64,000 bases of DNA from Sporosarcina highlanderae. GTDB lineage: Bacteria > Bacillota > Bacilli > Bacillales_A > Planococcaceae. The position numbers and the translations under genes are program-made. The stretch spans positions 124,001-188,000 of the forward strand of contig NZ_JAROCC010000005.1 of the NCBI RefSeq assembly GCF_030433715.1. The letters run 5' to 3'. The notes under the pieces are model-generated. The model ran no database searches, was not told where the DNA came from, and was given only the letters and a program-made list of their open reading frames with translations. Below, piece after piece: positions 35,662-45,640 of this stretch; within the stretch, counting starts at the first letter, position 1; each line of letters starts with the position of its first letter.

Positions 35662-37737
35662 TTATTCTTGCGCATCCTCTTTGTAATCACATTCTGTACA
35701 TTGAATTTGAATACCTTTTTTAAGTCGTTTTTCGACTAAGGTGTTTTGACACTTAGGACATGGCCTTGCGATTGGTTTATCCCAAGAGACATATTCACAC
35801 TCCGGATAACGGTCGCAACCATAGAATATCCTCTTCGTCTTACTCTTTCGCTCAACAACTTGCCCTTCTTTACATGATGGACAAGCGACCCCTATCGGCT
35901 TGATGATCGCTTTTGTATTTCTACAATCCGGGAAGTTTGAACATGCCATGAACTTACCATACCGTCCCATTTTGTAGACCATAGGTGAACCACATTTTTC
36001 ACAGTCTTCACCCGCAGGTTCGTCTTTGATTTCAATTTTTTCCATTTCATCTTCAGCCACTTTAAGATGCTTTTCAAATTCCTTGTAAAACTCATCTATG
36101 ACCTGCTTCCACTGCACTTCGCCCTCTTCAACATTGTCGAGATTCTTTTCCATTTCTGCAGTGAACTCAACGTTTATGATATCCGGGAAGTATTGATTCA
36201 TAGCTTGATGAACGATTTCACCCAACTCAGTAGGCACAAAACGTTTAGCGTCCAACGTGACATAGCCACGTTTTTGTATGGTATCAAGCGTCGGAGCAAA
36301 AGTCGATGGTCTTCCTATTCCAAGCTCTTCAAGAGTCTTAACAAGTCTAGCTTCAGAATACCTTGGAGGCGGCTGCGTGAAATGCTGTTTCGGATCGATG
36401 TCCTTCCCTTTTACGAACTCACCCTTCTCGAGAGGTGGTAAAATGCGATCCTTTTCCTCTTGCTGATCGTCGTCCCCTTCGATATATACTTTCATGAACC
36501 CAGGGAATTTCACTTCAGATCCAGTAGCTCTGAATTTCACTTCACCATTCATCAAATCAGCAGTAACTGTATCTAAAACTGCTGGGGCCATCTGACTAGC
36601 AACAAAGCGCTCCCAAATCAATTTATATAATCTGTGCTGATCACGTGATAAAAATGCTTTCATCGCCTCAGGTGGCCTCATAACCGATGTCGGTCTAACT
36701 GCCTCATGCGCATCTTGGGTATTAGCTGATTCTTTAGCCTTCGCCTTTGTTGTCGAGATGTATTCTTTCCCGTACATTGTTTCGATAAAAGACGCAGCTT
36801 CACTTTTAGCCCCTTCAGAAATGCGTGTAGAATCTGTTCTCATATATGTGATCAGACCCACTATGCCTTCTTTACCTGTATTGATACCTTCGTACAACTG
36901 CTGGGCGAGCATCATCGTCTTCCTAGCTCTGAAATTCAACTTGCGCGCCGCTTCCTGCTGAAGGGAGGATGTTGTAAACGGAGGCGCCGGATTCCTTTTT
37001 CTTTCCTTCTTAACAAGGTTTACGACTTCAAAATCAAGGCCAGACATCTTTGAAAGGATTTCTTCAACCTGTTCCTTATTTTCGAGCTTCAATTTTTTTG
37101 AAGCATCACCATAAAAGGAAGCTTCGAATTTTTTTCCGTTTTTATCAAACTCTCCAACAATGCTCCAATATTCTTCCGGAACGAAAGCCTTTATCTCATT
37201 CTCCCGATCGATTATCAAACGCAATGCCACAGATTGGACTCTTCCTGCCGACAATCCTTTTTTAACTTTCTTCCAAAGAATCGGGCTAATATTATAGCCT
37301 ACAAGTCTGTCCAGAATTCTTCTAGCTTGTTGGGCGTCAACACGATTCATATCTATCGGTCTTGGGTTTTTAAATGACTCTTTAATAGCATCCTTCGTAA
37401 TTTCATTGAAAACTACACGACAATCCGAATCGATATCAATCCCTAATTGATGGGCCAAATGCCAAGCAATCGCTTCCCCCTCTCTGTCGGGGTCAGCCGC
37501 AAGGAATATTTTCTTCGATTTTTTTGCATCTTTTTTCAATTCTTGGAGGATAGGACCTTTTCCTCGTATTGTAATATATTTCGGTTCATAATTATTCTCG
37601 GTGTCCACGCCCATCTGGCTTCGTGGCAAATCCCTTAAATGACCGATTGATGCACGTACTTTATACTTTTTTCCTAAATAACGCTCAATTGTCTTCGCCT
37701 TTGCTGGAGACTCGACAATTACTAAGTAATCTGCCAT
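35662..37737 (-). CDS. topA: DNA topoisomerase I
   Basis: TopA removes negative supercoils. The Toprim domain is at the N-terminus ([29 protein letters not shown]). The catalytic Tyr is in [14 protein letters not shown]. Three four-Cys zinc ribbons follow at the C-terminus (CEKCGSP..., CPSCKEG..., CPKCQNT...). I use the ATG at 37737, behind GAGGAGG, giving 691 residues, the same as B. subtilis. Confidence 0.98.
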   Translation of the reverse strand: MADYLVIVESPAKAKTIERYLGKKYKVRASIGHLRDLPRSQMGVDTENNYEPKYITIRGKGPILQELKKDAKKSKKIFLAADPDREGEAIAWHLAHQLGIDIDSDCRVVFNEITKDAIKESFKNPRPIDMNRVDAQQARRILDRLVGYNISPILWKKVKKGLSAGRVQSVALRLIIDRENEIKAFVPEEYWSIVGEFDKNGKKFEASFYGDASKKLKLENKEQVEEILSKMSGLDFEVVNLVKKERKRNPAPPFTTSSLQQEAARKLNFRARKTMMLAQQLYEGINTGKEGIVGLITYMRTDSTRISEGAKSEAASFIETMYGKEYISTTKAKAKESANTQDAHEAVRPTSVMRPPEAMKAFLSRDQHRLYKLIWERFVASQMAPAVLDTVTADLMNGEVKFRATGSEVKFPGFMKVYIEGDDDQQEEKDRILPPLEKGEFVKGKDIDPKQHFTQPPPRYSEARLVKTLEELGIGRPSTFAPTLDTIQKRGYVTLDAKRFVPTELGEIVHQAMNQYFPDIINVEFTAEMEKNLDNVEEGEVQWKQVIDEFYKEFEKHLKVAEDEMEKIEIKDEPAGEDCEKCGSPMVYKMGRYGKFMACSNFPDCRNTKAIIKPIGVACPSCKEGQVVERKSKTKRIFYGCDRYPECEYVSWDKPIARPCPKCQNTLVEKRLKKGIQIQCTECDYKEDAQE

Positions 37738-37852
37738 TTGCTTGTTCCTCCTCATAGAGGTTTCCTATTTATATTCACCAAAACTAATTGTTGATTATCT
37801 TTGCCCATTCTCATAACTGGTGAATTCGGACTCAAAAGAATATCTGATGCAA

Positions 37853-37881
37853 AATGTATAACAGATTTGATATAAAATCAA
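37853..37881 (-). promoter_or_regulatory. candidate sigma-A promoter of topA
   Basis: TTGATT (37876-37881), 17-bp spacer, TACATT (37853-37858) on the minus strand. The -35 is part of a small palindrome TTGAT/ATCAA. The 182-nt gap between dprA and topA holds nothing else clear. Confidence 0.4.
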
Positions 37882-37919
37882 CCTTTTCAACACAATGATT
37901 GGAATTTACATGTAGTTGG

Positions 37920-38795
37920 CTAACTCATTTCAAACACTTGAAAGCCGTTCCAGATGGGTTTTGCGCCTTGTACAATCAATTTATTCGGCCCTAATGATAA
38001 AGACGATGTAATTGGCCCAGGAACGGCGTAAATCCCCTTCCCGTGTTCAAGTGCATGATCCACAGTGCTCATCGTTCCGCTTTTTTCATTAGATTCTGTT
38101 ATGATCACGGATTCCGATAAACCACTGATGATCCGATTGCGCATCGGAAATGTCCATTTGGCGGGTTTCATATAGGGTGGATATTCGGTTAATAATAAAT
38201 GATTTTCAGCTATTTCCCTTGCAAGTTGCTTATTCGCCTGAGGATATAAATGAAATAATCCATGACCTAAGACTGCGATTGTTTTTCCACCATATTGAAT
38301 TGCGGCTTTATGAGCCATTGTGTCAGCGCCTTTAGCAAGTCCGGATACGATGACTGCCCCATTTTCCACAAGTGGAGGTACGATGAATGAAAGGGCTTTA
38401 AGTGAGTAATCTGTTGCCAAACGCGAGCCAATGATAGCAACCTTCAATTGTGCCTCTAAAATGTTCGTCACTCCCTTTAAATAGAGCACTGCCGGAGGGT
38501 CGACTAACAATTTTAATGACTGTGGATATTTTTTATTTGTAATTGGTATCGGTATGATTTTTTCTTGATGATAAAGTAGATGAAAGGGGGTTTTCTCATG
38601 GAGTTTAAGCTGTTCTTTCAAACGGACCGCTTTGATTTCGGGGATTTGTAGCAGTCTCGCAAGGTCAGTTGCATGATAATTAAAAAGATTGGTGAGTTCT
38701 GGATCACAACTCAGGATAGTGTGAAATTTATTATAAGGCACAGGATAAACATAATGCAATGCAAGTAGTCTTTTGTCGACTTCAGTAATTTCCAT
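37920..38795 (-). CDS. dprA: DNA-processing protein DprA (Smf)
   Basis: DprA loads RecA on incoming single-stranded DNA during transformation. The Rossmann-like core has AIIGSRLATDYS, SGLAKGADTMAHKAA and the conserved GHGLFHLYP. The 291-residue length equals core plus a SAM-like N-terminal segment, with no C-terminal winged helix. It follows sucD after a terminator. Confidence 0.95.
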   Translation of the reverse strand: MEITEVDKRLLALHYVYPVPYNKFHTILSCDPELTNLFNYHATDLARLLQIPEIKAVRLKEQLKLHEKTPFHLLYHQEKIIPIPITNKKYPQSLKLLVDPPAVLYLKGVTNILEAQLKVAIIGSRLATDYSLKALSFIVPPLVENGAVIVSGLAKGADTMAHKAAIQYGGKTIAVLGHGLFHLYPQANKQLAREIAENHLLLTEYPPYMKPAKWTFPMRNRIISGLSESVIITESNEKSGTMSTVDHALEHGKGIYAVPGPITSSLSLGPNKLIVQGAKPIWNGFQVFEMS

Positions 38796-38821
38796 ACAGT
38801 TCCTCCTTAAATTTGTATATG

Positions 38822-38853
38822 CAAAAGAACAGCATGCAGTTTCAACCGCATGC
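38822..38853 (-). terminator. intrinsic terminator after sucD
   Basis: Arms 38832-38841 and 38844-38853 (GCATGCGGTT/AACTGCATGC, one G-T pair) are followed on the minus strand by TGTTCTTTTG. It separates sucCD from dprA. Confidence 0.75.
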
Positions 38854-38864
38854 CGTACTTTGAA

Positions 38865-39767
38865 TTAATGAGTTTTACACTGTTCGTATAAACCTTTTTC
38901 TTTTAGAACCTTGATCAATGTCTCTCCGATTACGGAAGGTGTGTCTGCTACTTCAATACCTGCCGCATTCATTGCTTTGATCTTTTCGGCTGCAGTACCT
39001 TTACCACCGGAAATGATTGCGCCTGCGTGGCCCATACGCTTTCCTGGAGGTGCAGTTTGTCCACCGATGAAGCCTACGACAGGTTTAGTCATGTTTGCCT
39101 TAACCCACTCTGCAGCCTCTTCCTCAGCAGTACCACCGATTTCACCAATCATGACTACCGCGTATGTTTCAGGGTCCTCATTGAACTCCTTAAGAACATC
39201 GATGAAGTTTGTCCCGTTTACAGGGTCTCCACCAATGCCGACAGCAGTCGTTTGACCAATACCAGCTTGGCTTAATTGGTGTGTTGCTTCATAAGTTAAA
39301 GTCCCTGAACGGGAAACGACACCAACATGTCCTTTTGTATGGATGTAGCCAGGCATAATTCCAATCTTACATTCATCAGCAGTGATGACGCCCGGGCAGT
39401 TTGGTCCAACAAGGCGAGTTTTCTTACCTTCCATATAGCGTTTCACTTTGATCATATCGATAACAGGAATATGTTCAGTAATACAGATTGTCATATCTAA
39501 TTCTGCGTCAACAGCTTCAAGAATCGCATCCGCTGCAAAAGGAGCCGGAACATAGATGACGGATACGTTTGCACCTGTTGCTTTAACTGCTTCTTCAACA
39601 GTGTTGAAAACAGGAACACCTTCAACTTCCGTTCCACCTTTTCCTGGAGTGACTCCTCCGACGATTTTCGTGCCATACTCAAGCATTTGCTTCGTATGGA
39701 AAAGAGCTGTAGAACCTGTGATACCTTGTACAATCACTTTTGTATCTTTATTAATATAAATTGCCAT
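38865..39767 (-). CDS. sucD: succinyl-CoA synthetase alpha subunit
   Basis: The alpha subunit carries the phospho-histidine of the TCA-cycle enzyme that converts succinyl-CoA to succinate. The CoA-binding [16 protein letters not shown] opens it, and the active-site His is in [10 protein letters not shown]. The length is 300 residues. It lies 18 nt after sucC behind GAAAGG. Confidence 0.98.
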   Translation of the reverse strand: MAIYINKDTKVIVQGITGSTALFHTKQMLEYGTKIVGGVTPGKGGTEVEGVPVFNTVEEAVKATGANVSVIYVPAPFAADAILEAVDAELDMTICITEHIPVIDMIKVKRYMEGKKTRLVGPNCPGVITADECKIGIMPGYIHTKGHVGVVSRSGTLTYEATHQLSQAGIGQTTAVGIGGDPVNGTNFIDVLKEFNEDPETYAVVMIGEIGGTAEEEAAEWVKANMTKPVVGFIGGQTAPPGKRMGHAGAIISGGKGTAAEKIKAMNAAGIEVADTPSVIGETLIKVLKEKGLYEQCKTH

Positions 39768-39785
39768 CGTTTGTCCCTGCCTTTC

Positions 39786-40946
39786 TTAGCCTACGAGTTC
39801 AACAATCTTTTGTGCACCGTCTGCCATCGTGTCAGCAGCGATGATGTTCAATCCGGATTCGTTCAATAAAGCTTTACCTTTGTCAACATTCGTACCTTCT
39901 AAACGTACGACTAATGGTACTTGAAGTCCGACTTCCTTCGCAGCTGCGATAACGCCTTCTGCGATGACATCACATTTCATGATACCACCGAAAATGTTAA
40001 CGAAGATACCTTTAACAGCTTCGTCGGAAAGGATGATTTTGAATGCTTCAGTAACTTTTTCAGCAGTTGCACCGCCCCCAACGTCAAGGAAGTTTGCAGG
40101 TGTACCGCCGTAGTAATTGATTGTATCCATCGTAGCCATAGCAAGGCCAGCACCGTTAACCATGCAGCCGATATTCCCGTCTAGGGAGATATAGCTAAGG
40201 TCGTATTTAGATGCTTCGATTTCCTTCGGGTCTTCTTCATCGAAATCGCGCAATTCGACAATGTCTTTATGACGATATAACGCATTTTCATCAAAGTTGA
40301 ATTTTGCATCCAATGCCAAAACATCATCATCACCTGTAACAACAAGTGGATTAATTTCTACTATTGAAGCGTCTTTTTCAACAAATACTTGATAAAGTCC
40401 AAGCATGAATTTCGCTGCTTTATTAACAAGTTTTGTAGGGATGTTCATGTTGAATGCCATACGTCTTGCTTGGAAGCCTGTCAAACCGACAATAGGATCG
40501 ATAATTTCTTTAAATATTTTTTCAGGTGTTTGTTCAGCAACTTCCTCGATATCCATTCCGCCTTCTTCAGATCCCATCAATGTAACGCGATCTGTAGCGC
40601 GGTCAACTACGAGGCCAATATAGTATTCTTTTTTAATATCTGACCCTTCTTCGATAAGAAGTCTTTTAACTTCTTTACCCTCAGGTCCTGTTTGATGGGT
40701 TACAAGAGTTTTACCAAGAAGCTCCTTTGCATACGCGCGCACTTCGTCAAGATTTTTAGCGATTTTAACGCCGCCTGCTTTACCACGCCCGCCTGCATGA
40801 ATTTGCGCTTTGACTACGATAACATCAGTGCCGAGCTCTTTCGCCGCTTTTACAGCTTCATCGGGCGAAAATGCTACCCGACCGTTTGAAACAGCAACGC
40901 CATAATCTCTAAGCAGCTGCTTACCTTGATATTCATGGATATTCAT
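39786..40946 (-). CDS. sucC: succinyl-CoA synthetase beta subunit (ADP-forming)
   Basis: The beta subunit holds the ATP-grasp fold that binds nucleotide and succinate. The start [17 protein letters not shown], the glycine-rich [14 protein letters not shown] loop and the [12 protein letters not shown] segment are typical. The length is 386 residues. A good sigma-A promoter lies about 50 nt upstream, so sucCD is transcribed separately from ylqH. Confidence 0.98.
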   Translation of the reverse strand: MNIHEYQGKQLLRDYGVAVSNGRVAFSPDEAVKAAKELGTDVIVVKAQIHAGGRGKAGGVKIAKNLDEVRAYAKELLGKTLVTHQTGPEGKEVKRLLIEEGSDIKKEYYIGLVVDRATDRVTLMGSEEGGMDIEEVAEQTPEKIFKEIIDPIVGLTGFQARRMAFNMNIPTKLVNKAAKFMLGLYQVFVEKDASIVEINPLVVTGDDDVLALDAKFNFDENALYRHKDIVELRDFDEEDPKEIEASKYDLSYISLDGNIGCMVNGAGLAMATMDTINYYGGTPANFLDVGGGATAEKVTEAFKIILSDEAVKGIFVNIFGGIMKCDVIAEGVIAAAKEVGLQVPLVVRLEGTNVDKGKALLNESGLNIIAADTMADGAQKIVELVG

Positions 40947-40994
40947 CTTACATCCTCCATTCGAACTTGTAGCTCATAATTTACTGCCGTATCT

Positions 40995-41023
40995 ATTGTA
41001 GTCAAGATGTAAAATAATGTCCA
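40995..41023 (-). promoter_or_regulatory. sigma-A promoter of sucCD
   Basis: TGGACA (41018-41023), 17-bp spacer, TACAAT (40995-41000) on the minus strand, each 5 of 6 to consensus. Confidence 0.75.
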
Positions 41024-41064
41024 CAGTTGTATTTCACAATTTAACATTTTTTTGACAGAGTTCG

Positions 41065-41361
41065 TCATTTTCCGATAGTTTTCTTCGTATTATGCTCTCT
41101 ATCAATCTGATAAATGTATGCAAACACTTCAGCAACAGCCTGATATAACTGTTCAGGAATCGTTTCATTGACATCCAATTGCCCTAATAATTCAACCAAA
41201 GTCTCGTCTTCTTGTATTGGAATTCCATGTTCCTTTGCTTTACCAATTATATTTTCAGCTACAAGACCATTACCCTTGGCAACGATTTTTGGTGCCTCTA
41301 CGACATCTGGATCATATGACAGTGCAATTGCTCCTTTTCTAATATGCTTCTTACCCGTCAT
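41065..41361 (-). CDS. ylqH: free-standing FlhB C-terminal domain protein (YlqH/FhlX type)
   Basis: This 98-residue protein aligns along its length with the C-terminal cytoplasmic piece of FlhB: AIALSYDPDVVEAPKIVAKGNGL against the FlhB segment after NPTH, and PEQLYQAVAEVFAYIYQI against FlhB QFFKTVAEILAYVYRI. It lacks the NP cleavage site and membrane segments, so it resembles the already cleaved FlhB-CC fragment. Its ATG overlaps the ylqG stop by 4 nt. A sigma-D-type promoter precedes the rnhB-ylqG-ylqH unit. Confidence 0.9.
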   Translation of the reverse strand: MTGKKHIRKGAIALSYDPDVVEAPKIVAKGNGLVAENIIGKAKEHGIPIQEDETLVELLGQLDVNETIPEQLYQAVAEVFAYIYQIDREHNTKKTIGK

Positions 41362-42641
41362 ACCCGAAAGTCAACTCCTTGGAAATTCGACTTCAACTGA
41401 TTCGATATATTTCTTTTTGCTTCTTTTTCAAGTTTTTTAAAAGAGATACCCGATAATTTATAGTCAGCTGATTCAAGTCCACTCTTCAATCTTTCTTGGA
41501 AGATGTCGCCAATAAGCTTTAACTTTTCGTCATCATTAAAAACAGTGACTGATACAACCCTGTTTTGAACTTGCATATCAATAACAGTTTCCTTAATGGA
41601 ACTTAGATCCAGGTAAAATAAGATTCTTGCATATTCCGGATCAATTTTTCCGTCCTCTCTCATTCTTCCATTCCATTGCATTGTCGCATCAATCCGTTTA
41701 CCTAACAATTCGAGAGGGAGCTGCATGACTATCTGTTGATTCATACCTGATTCAACAGATTGAAGAAGTGAACCATTCAAACGGGCCACTGCCAATTCAC
41801 TTGCTTCCCTTAATGCTGGAGAAATTGCTGATTCATTTAACAATGCGATCAACTGCGGTTTTAACATGTCTTTTATCTTGTTAATATCCGGTTCATTCTG
41901 TATTAATACAGCTTCGTAATTAAAACCTAACGTATTGAATAGTTTTTGCATAACATCCTTCATTACATTTCCATCTATCGTTTGTTCAACTATAGAATTG
42001 GAAATTCGTCCAAGTTGATCTAATGTCCCTAAAATTTTATCTTTATGATGCGCGGATAGGCTAAAGTCATCCACCAATGCCGTTTTAAACGAGTCTAAAA
42101 CACGATGCATCCCTTCTTTAGTTTCTATTCCAACGAATGTTTTAAAGTTCAGATCCGTTAGCGGCAATTTCAATTCGACAAGGCGTTGAACAGAGCTCAG
42201 TGCTTCCTCCTGAATGGTAGGTGGCACCGATTTCATAAGATGTGCTGCACTTATAAGATTTTCCCGGGAAACAGGAATTTTATGCTTAATGAAATGGTTT
42301 ATAAGGCTTTGCATTTCCTCTGATTTTGGGAGTTGCATGGTTTCAATCAATTTCATCATTTGGTTTTCCTTTGTTTCCGTTGCAGTTATAGGACCAGTAA
42401 TGATCTTTAATTGTACGTCCGGCTCAATCGACTTCACTTTGAAGAAATACGCATCCCCCGTTTGCATCGCTACTTCGAGTCTCGCCATCAATTTCTGTTC
42501 GCCAATTTGAACTTCAGCCATCTGCCCTTTGAAAATTTGGTTTATCCGCCCTTGAAACACTTGTCCTTCGCGTAGTGATAGGCCAATTGAGTTCGGGGTA
42601 AGAAAATTGTTCATCAATCCGTGAATCGATGGATGACTCAC
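41358..42641 (-). CDS. ylqG: YlqG, FliK-like protein of unknown function
   Basis: This 427-residue protein has no membrane segment. The N-terminal 65 residues form a small beta domain (LREGQVFQGRINQIFKGQMAEVQIG). The middle is helical. The last 110 residues resemble the hook-length domain of FliK: a strand pair (ARILFYLDLSSIKETVIDMQ, VVSVTVFNDDEKLKLI) followed by a helix and a terminal strand. The FliK relation is inferred from pattern. It starts with GTG overlapping the rnhB stop and is coupled to ylqH. Confidence 0.82.
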   Translation of the reverse strand: MSHPSIHGLMNNFLTPNSIGLSLREGQVFQGRINQIFKGQMAEVQIGEQKLMARLEVAMQTGDAYFFKVKSIEPDVQLKIITGPITATETKENQMMKLIETMQLPKSEEMQSLINHFIKHKIPVSRENLISAAHLMKSVPPTIQEEALSSVQRLVELKLPLTDLNFKTFVGIETKEGMHRVLDSFKTALVDDFSLSAHHKDKILGTLDQLGRISNSIVEQTIDGNVMKDVMQKLFNTLGFNYEAVLIQNEPDINKIKDMLKPQLIALLNESAISPALREASELAVARLNGSLLQSVESGMNQQIVMQLPLELLGKRIDATMQWNGRMREDGKIDPEYARILFYLDLSSIKETVIDMQVQNRVVSVTVFNDDEKLKLIGDIFQERLKSGLESADYKLSGISFKKLEKEAKRNISNQLKSNFQGVDFRV

Positions 42642-43417
42642 CTCTCCATCACACCTTCCAACATCGATTTTACAGGCTCGAAAGTTTTCCTGTGGTGCTT
42701 ACATGGTCCATGAATGCGAAGAGCTTCAACATGCTCAGCTGTGCCGTATCCTGCATTCTTTTTGAATTGATACATTGGGTAACAAGCATCGAGCTCATCC
42801 ATCAAGTCATCCCTTGTCGTCTTAGCTAATATAGAAGCAGCGGCTATCGCAAGACTTTGTGCATCTCCTTTAATAATAGATTCAGCACGGCAATTAACTT
42901 TAAGTGCCATCGCATCCGCTAAAACAATAGAGGGATATACAGATAGATTATTTACTGCTGTCTCCATCGATTCCCTCGTTGCAGCATAAATATTCACGGC
43001 ATCTATCCGTTCTGCAGATTGTATATGTACGGAATAACTGACCGCAACCTGTTTAATCAGGCCAGCCAAACGATTCCTCTCCTGCCTACTTGTCTTTTTT
43101 GAATCATCGAGGCCTAAAAGACAGTCTACATTGTCCGGCAAAATAACAGCTGCACAAACGACCGGGCCCGCTAATGGCCCTCTCCCAGCCTCATCGACAC
43201 CCGCAACCAATTCCTCACCGGATATTTTATAGCTCCCATCAAAGGCTATTTTATCTAAAAGCATTTTTTTCAACTGTTGTTTCTTCTCAAAGTTTCGATA
43301 CCAACGTTCCAGTTCCCTTTTCACCCCGACACGTTGATCGGATTCAAGCTCTTTCATCCACCGTTCAGGTAGTTCGGTGGATTTCAACCGTTCTGATATT
43401 TCTTTTATCGTTTTCAT
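42638..43417 (-). CDS. rnhB: ribonuclease HII
   Basis: RnhB removes ribonucleotides and RNA primers from DNA. The active-site DEAGRGPLAGPVVCAAV, the GLDDSKKTSRQERN segment and the ADAMALKV aspartate are present. An N-terminal extension of about 70 residues precedes the catalytic core, as in other Bacillus RNases HII. I use the ATG at 43417, behind AAGGTG; a GTG 9 nt upstream is possible. It ends in overlap with ylqG. Confidence 0.96.
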   Translation of the reverse strand: MKTIKEISERLKSTELPERWMKELESDQRVGVKRELERWYRNFEKKQQLKKMLLDKIAFDGSYKISGEELVAGVDEAGRGPLAGPVVCAAVILPDNVDCLLGLDDSKKTSRQERNRLAGLIKQVAVSYSVHIQSAERIDAVNIYAATRESMETAVNNLSVYPSIVLADAMALKVNCRAESIIKGDAQSLAIAAASILAKTTRDDLMDELDACYPMYQFKKNAGYGTAEHVEALRIHGPCKHHRKTFEPVKSMLEGVMER

Positions 43418-43454
43418 TATTTTCACCTTCTATATGTATGTCGCATTATCTTTC

Positions 43455-43481
43455 TTATCGGTTAAAATAAGAGTGGGTTTA
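43455..43481 (-). promoter_or_regulatory. sigma-D-type promoter upstream of rnhB-ylqG-ylqH
   Basis: TAAA (43478-43481), exactly 15 bp, then ACCGATAA (43455-43462) on the minus strand. This matches the sigma-D/sigma-28 consensus TAAA-N15-GCCGATAT in ten of twelve positions. It lies between the rbgA terminator and the rnhB ribosome site and would give a leader of about 30 nt. Confidence 0.65.
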
Positions 43482-43493
43482 TTGCTCCTAAAA

Positions 43494-43538
43494 GAAAAAG
43501 GCCGATCATTACGGAATTACTCCGTAATGTTTTCGGCC
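43494..43538 (-). terminator. intrinsic terminator overlapping the end of rbgA
   Basis: GGCCGA...TCGGCC (arms 43533-43538 and 43500-43505) encloses an 8-bp CATTACGG/CCGTAATG stem and is followed by TTTTT. The first arm is inside the last codons of rbgA. Confidence 0.9.
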
Positions 43539-44395
43539 GGTCTCTCTATGTCGTCTGTAAAATCGAAAGTCAACTTGCCCAACAGTTCGCTGCGTATGTC
43601 TTGGATTATCAATTCAGCTACTTTGTCATAATCAATCTCCCCGCCCTGTGTATAGGCTTTGCGGGACTCACCTATTGTATTGAACACTTCTTGGATGTCT
43701 TCGCCAACAGTTTTGATGCCATATCGCTTTTCAAGTCGATCCGGATAATGCGCTTCTAAAAAACGGAGGCCGTAAACAGCAAGGTTTTCCATATTGACAA
43801 CAGTATCCTTAATGGCTCCGGTCAAGGCAAGTTTATAGCCAACTGCCTGATCTTCAAATTTCGGCCAGAGGATTCCCGGGGTATCTAATAATTCAAGCTC
43901 TTTTTCAAATTTGATCCATTGCTGTGCTTTTGTTACACCCGGCTTATTTCCCGTTTTAGCAATGTTTTTCTTCGCCAAGCGATTTATCAATGTCGATTTA
44001 CCAACATTCGGGATCCCGACAATCATTGCCCGGATGGCTCCAGGTCGAATACCTCTTTTTTTCAAACGTTCGATCTTCGGCGCAAGTATTTCCTTTGCCG
44101 CCTTTATCACTGTTTGCAACCCTTTTCCCTCAAATGAATTGATGGCAACAGCCCGGATTCCTTCGGCTTCAAAGAATTTAATCCAACGATCAGTTTCTTT
44201 TTCATCCGCAAGATCCATCTTATTCAATATCAATAATCTTGGTTTTTGCTGAATGACCTCGTCAATCATCGGATTCCTTGATGAAAGGGGTAATCTGGCG
44301 TCTATCAGTTCAAATACAATATCGACAAGTTTTAGTTGTTCAGTAACTTCACGTCTTGCTTTGGCCATATGGCCGGGAAACCATTGAATCGTCAA
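43517..44395 (-). CDS. rbgA: ribosome biogenesis GTPase RbgA (YlqF)
   Basis: RbgA promotes late 50S assembly. It is a circularly permuted GTPase: the G4 motif NKMDLAD comes before G1 [14 protein letters not shown] and G3 DTPGILWP. I start it at the TTG at 44395. From there the protein opens [16 protein letters not shown] after Met, exactly as in B. subtilis, and AAGGGG is 9 nt upstream. An ATG at 44404 touches that ribosome site. The product has 292 residues. It follows lepB closely. Confidence 0.95.
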   Translation of the reverse strand: MTIQWFPGHMAKARREVTEQLKLVDIVFELIDARLPLSSRNPMIDEVIQQKPRLLILNKMDLADEKETDRWIKFFEAEGIRAVAINSFEGKGLQTVIKAAKEILAPKIERLKKRGIRPGAIRAMIVGIPNVGKSTLINRLAKKNIAKTGNKPGVTKAQQWIKFEKELELLDTPGILWPKFEDQAVGYKLALTGAIKDTVVNMENLAVYGLRFLEAHYPDRLEKRYGIKTVGEDIQEVFNTIGESRKAYTQGGEIDYDKVAELIIQDIRSELLGKLTFDFTDDIERPAENITE

Positions 44396-44413
44396 TGGGC
44401 TCATCCCCTTTCT

Positions 44414-44971
44414 TTATTCCACCATTCCGAAATCGGCAATTGGCCAAAACACAAATTTCGTACTTCCGATGATTTCATCAATCGGAACTGCACCGATATG
44501 TCTCGAATCTTTACTCTTTCGCCGATTGTCTCCCATGACGAAAACATGGCCATCCGGTACGGTCGGACTATCAATTTTTTCTTCAAGAGTAAAATCCTCA
44601 GTCAATGGGCCGTCTGTAACTTCAGTCTTGTATTGATCAAGATAAGGTTCTTCATATGGAACATCATTGATATATAAAATATCATCCCGATATTCAACCT
44701 TATCTCCAGGTAGACCGATAACCCGTTTAATATAATCTTTTTTTTCAGGGGCGTGGAAGACAACGATATCGAAACGGTCTGGTTTTCCAAGTGTATAACC
44801 GATTTTGTTTACAATCATTTTATCTCCATGCTCAAGTGTCGGCATCATTGAAATACCGTCAACTACAATTGGTGTAAATAAAAACACCCGAATGATCGCT
44901 GCTAATCCGAACGCGATTAAAAGGGCTTTAATCCATTCCCATGTTTCATTTTTCTTCTTCACTTCATTCAT
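44414..44971 (-). CDS. lepB: type I signal peptidase
   Basis: LepB (Sip type) cleaves signal peptides outside the membrane. After one N-terminal membrane helix (about 12-34) come the Ser nucleophile region DGISMMPTLEHGDK, the Lys in KRVIGLPGDKVEY and the box MGDNRRKSKDSRHIG. I use the ATG at 44971, 9 nt after GGGAGG. A longer in-frame start would run through the rplS terminator and is rejected. The product has 185 residues. In B. subtilis no signal peptidase occurs at this locus. Confidence 0.95.
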   Translation of the reverse strand: MNEVKKKNETWEWIKALLIAFGLAAIIRVFLFTPIVVDGISMMPTLEHGDKMIVNKIGYTLGKPDRFDIVVFHAPEKKDYIKRVIGLPGDKVEYRDDILYINDVPYEEPYLDQYKTEVTDGPLTEDFTLEEKIDSPTVPDGHVFVMGDNRRKSKDSRHIGAVPIDEIIGSTKFVFWPIADFGMVE

Positions 44972-45001
44972 ACCAATGCCTCCCGCCAAGCTACTATCCC
45001 T

Positions 45002-45030
45002 ATTGTACATTCTATTTATATTTAGGGCAA
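45002..45030 (-). promoter_or_regulatory. sigma-A promoter of lepB-rbgA
   Basis: TTGCCC (45025-45030), 17-bp spacer, TACAAT (45002-45007) on the minus strand. The -35 lies in the T tail of the rplS terminator. Confidence 0.65.
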
Positions 45031-45062
45031 AAAGAAAGGAGGCCATTTTTCTGGCCTCCTTT
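45030..45062 (-). terminator. intrinsic terminator after rplS
   Basis: An 11-bp stem (AAAGGAGGCCA type; arms 45035-45045 and 45052-45062, 6-nt loop) is followed by TCTTTTT on the minus strand. Confidence 0.9.
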
Positions 45063-45105
45063 TGCTTCATGAAACGATGGAGACATGATCCCCGCCGTTT
45101 TACTA

Positions 45106-45450
45106 TTATCGGATTTCTTTGATACGTGCAGCTTTTCCGCGAAGGTTGCGAAGGTAGTACAATTTCGCACGGCGTACTTTACCACGACGAGTTACTTCAA
45201 GTTTAGCGATTTTTGGTGTGTGTACAGGGAATGTACGTTCAACACCAACACCGTTGGAGATTTTACGGACTGTGAAAGTTTCACTGATTCCGCCTCCACG
45301 ACGCTTGATAACGACACCTTCGAAAAGTTGGATACGCTCGCGCGTGCCCTCAACGATTTTCACGTGCAAGCGGACAGTGTCCCCAGGACGGAAATCAGGA
45401 AGATCAGTACGAAGTTGGTCTTTTGTTACTTCTGCAATAATGTTTTGCAT
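45106..45450 (-). CDS. rplS: 50S ribosomal protein L19
   Basis: L19 lies at the subunit interface of the 50S particle. The 114-residue protein has the family's [22 protein letters not shown] and [18 protein letters not shown] segments and a basic C-terminus. It has its own promoter and a structured leader; a 20-bp repeat array separates it from trmD. The ATG follows AAGGAGAG. Confidence 0.98.
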   Translation of the reverse strand: MQNIIAEVTKDQLRTDLPDFRPGDTVRLHVKIVEGTRERIQLFEGVVIKRRGGGISETFTVRKISNGVGVERTFPVHTPKIAKLEVTRRGKVRRAKLYYLRNLRGKAARIKEIR

Positions 45451-45454
45451 GATT

Positions 45455-45537
45455 TTCTCTCCTTATTCACAGATGCTCTTGCACTTCTTGCGTTTGCAGC
45501 GGAACACCAGTTAGTATGTACTCCTCATAGAAGTACA
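45455..45537 (-). promoter_or_regulatory. structured leader of rplS (possible L19 autoregulatory leader)
   Basis: The untranslated leader begins with an 8-bp hairpin TATGTACT/AGTACATA (45514-45538 region), followed by complementary GC-containing segments and the ribosome site. An L19 leader family is known in Firmicutes at this position. The match is by position and structure only. Confidence 0.5.
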
Positions 45538-45543
45538 TAGTAG

Positions 45544-45572
45544 ATAATAACATATTAGGATTGCATGTGCAA
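45544..45572 (-). promoter_or_regulatory. sigma-A promoter of rplS
   Basis: TTGCAC (45567-45572), 17-bp spacer, TATTAT (45544-45549) on the minus strand, between the repeat array and the rplS leader. Confidence 0.75.
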
Positions 45573-45640
45573 GCTTAATATTAAGTAGGAAAACGGTTGA
45601 ATTCCGCTACAATCAACGGAAAAGTCCTTGTCTAACTGAA

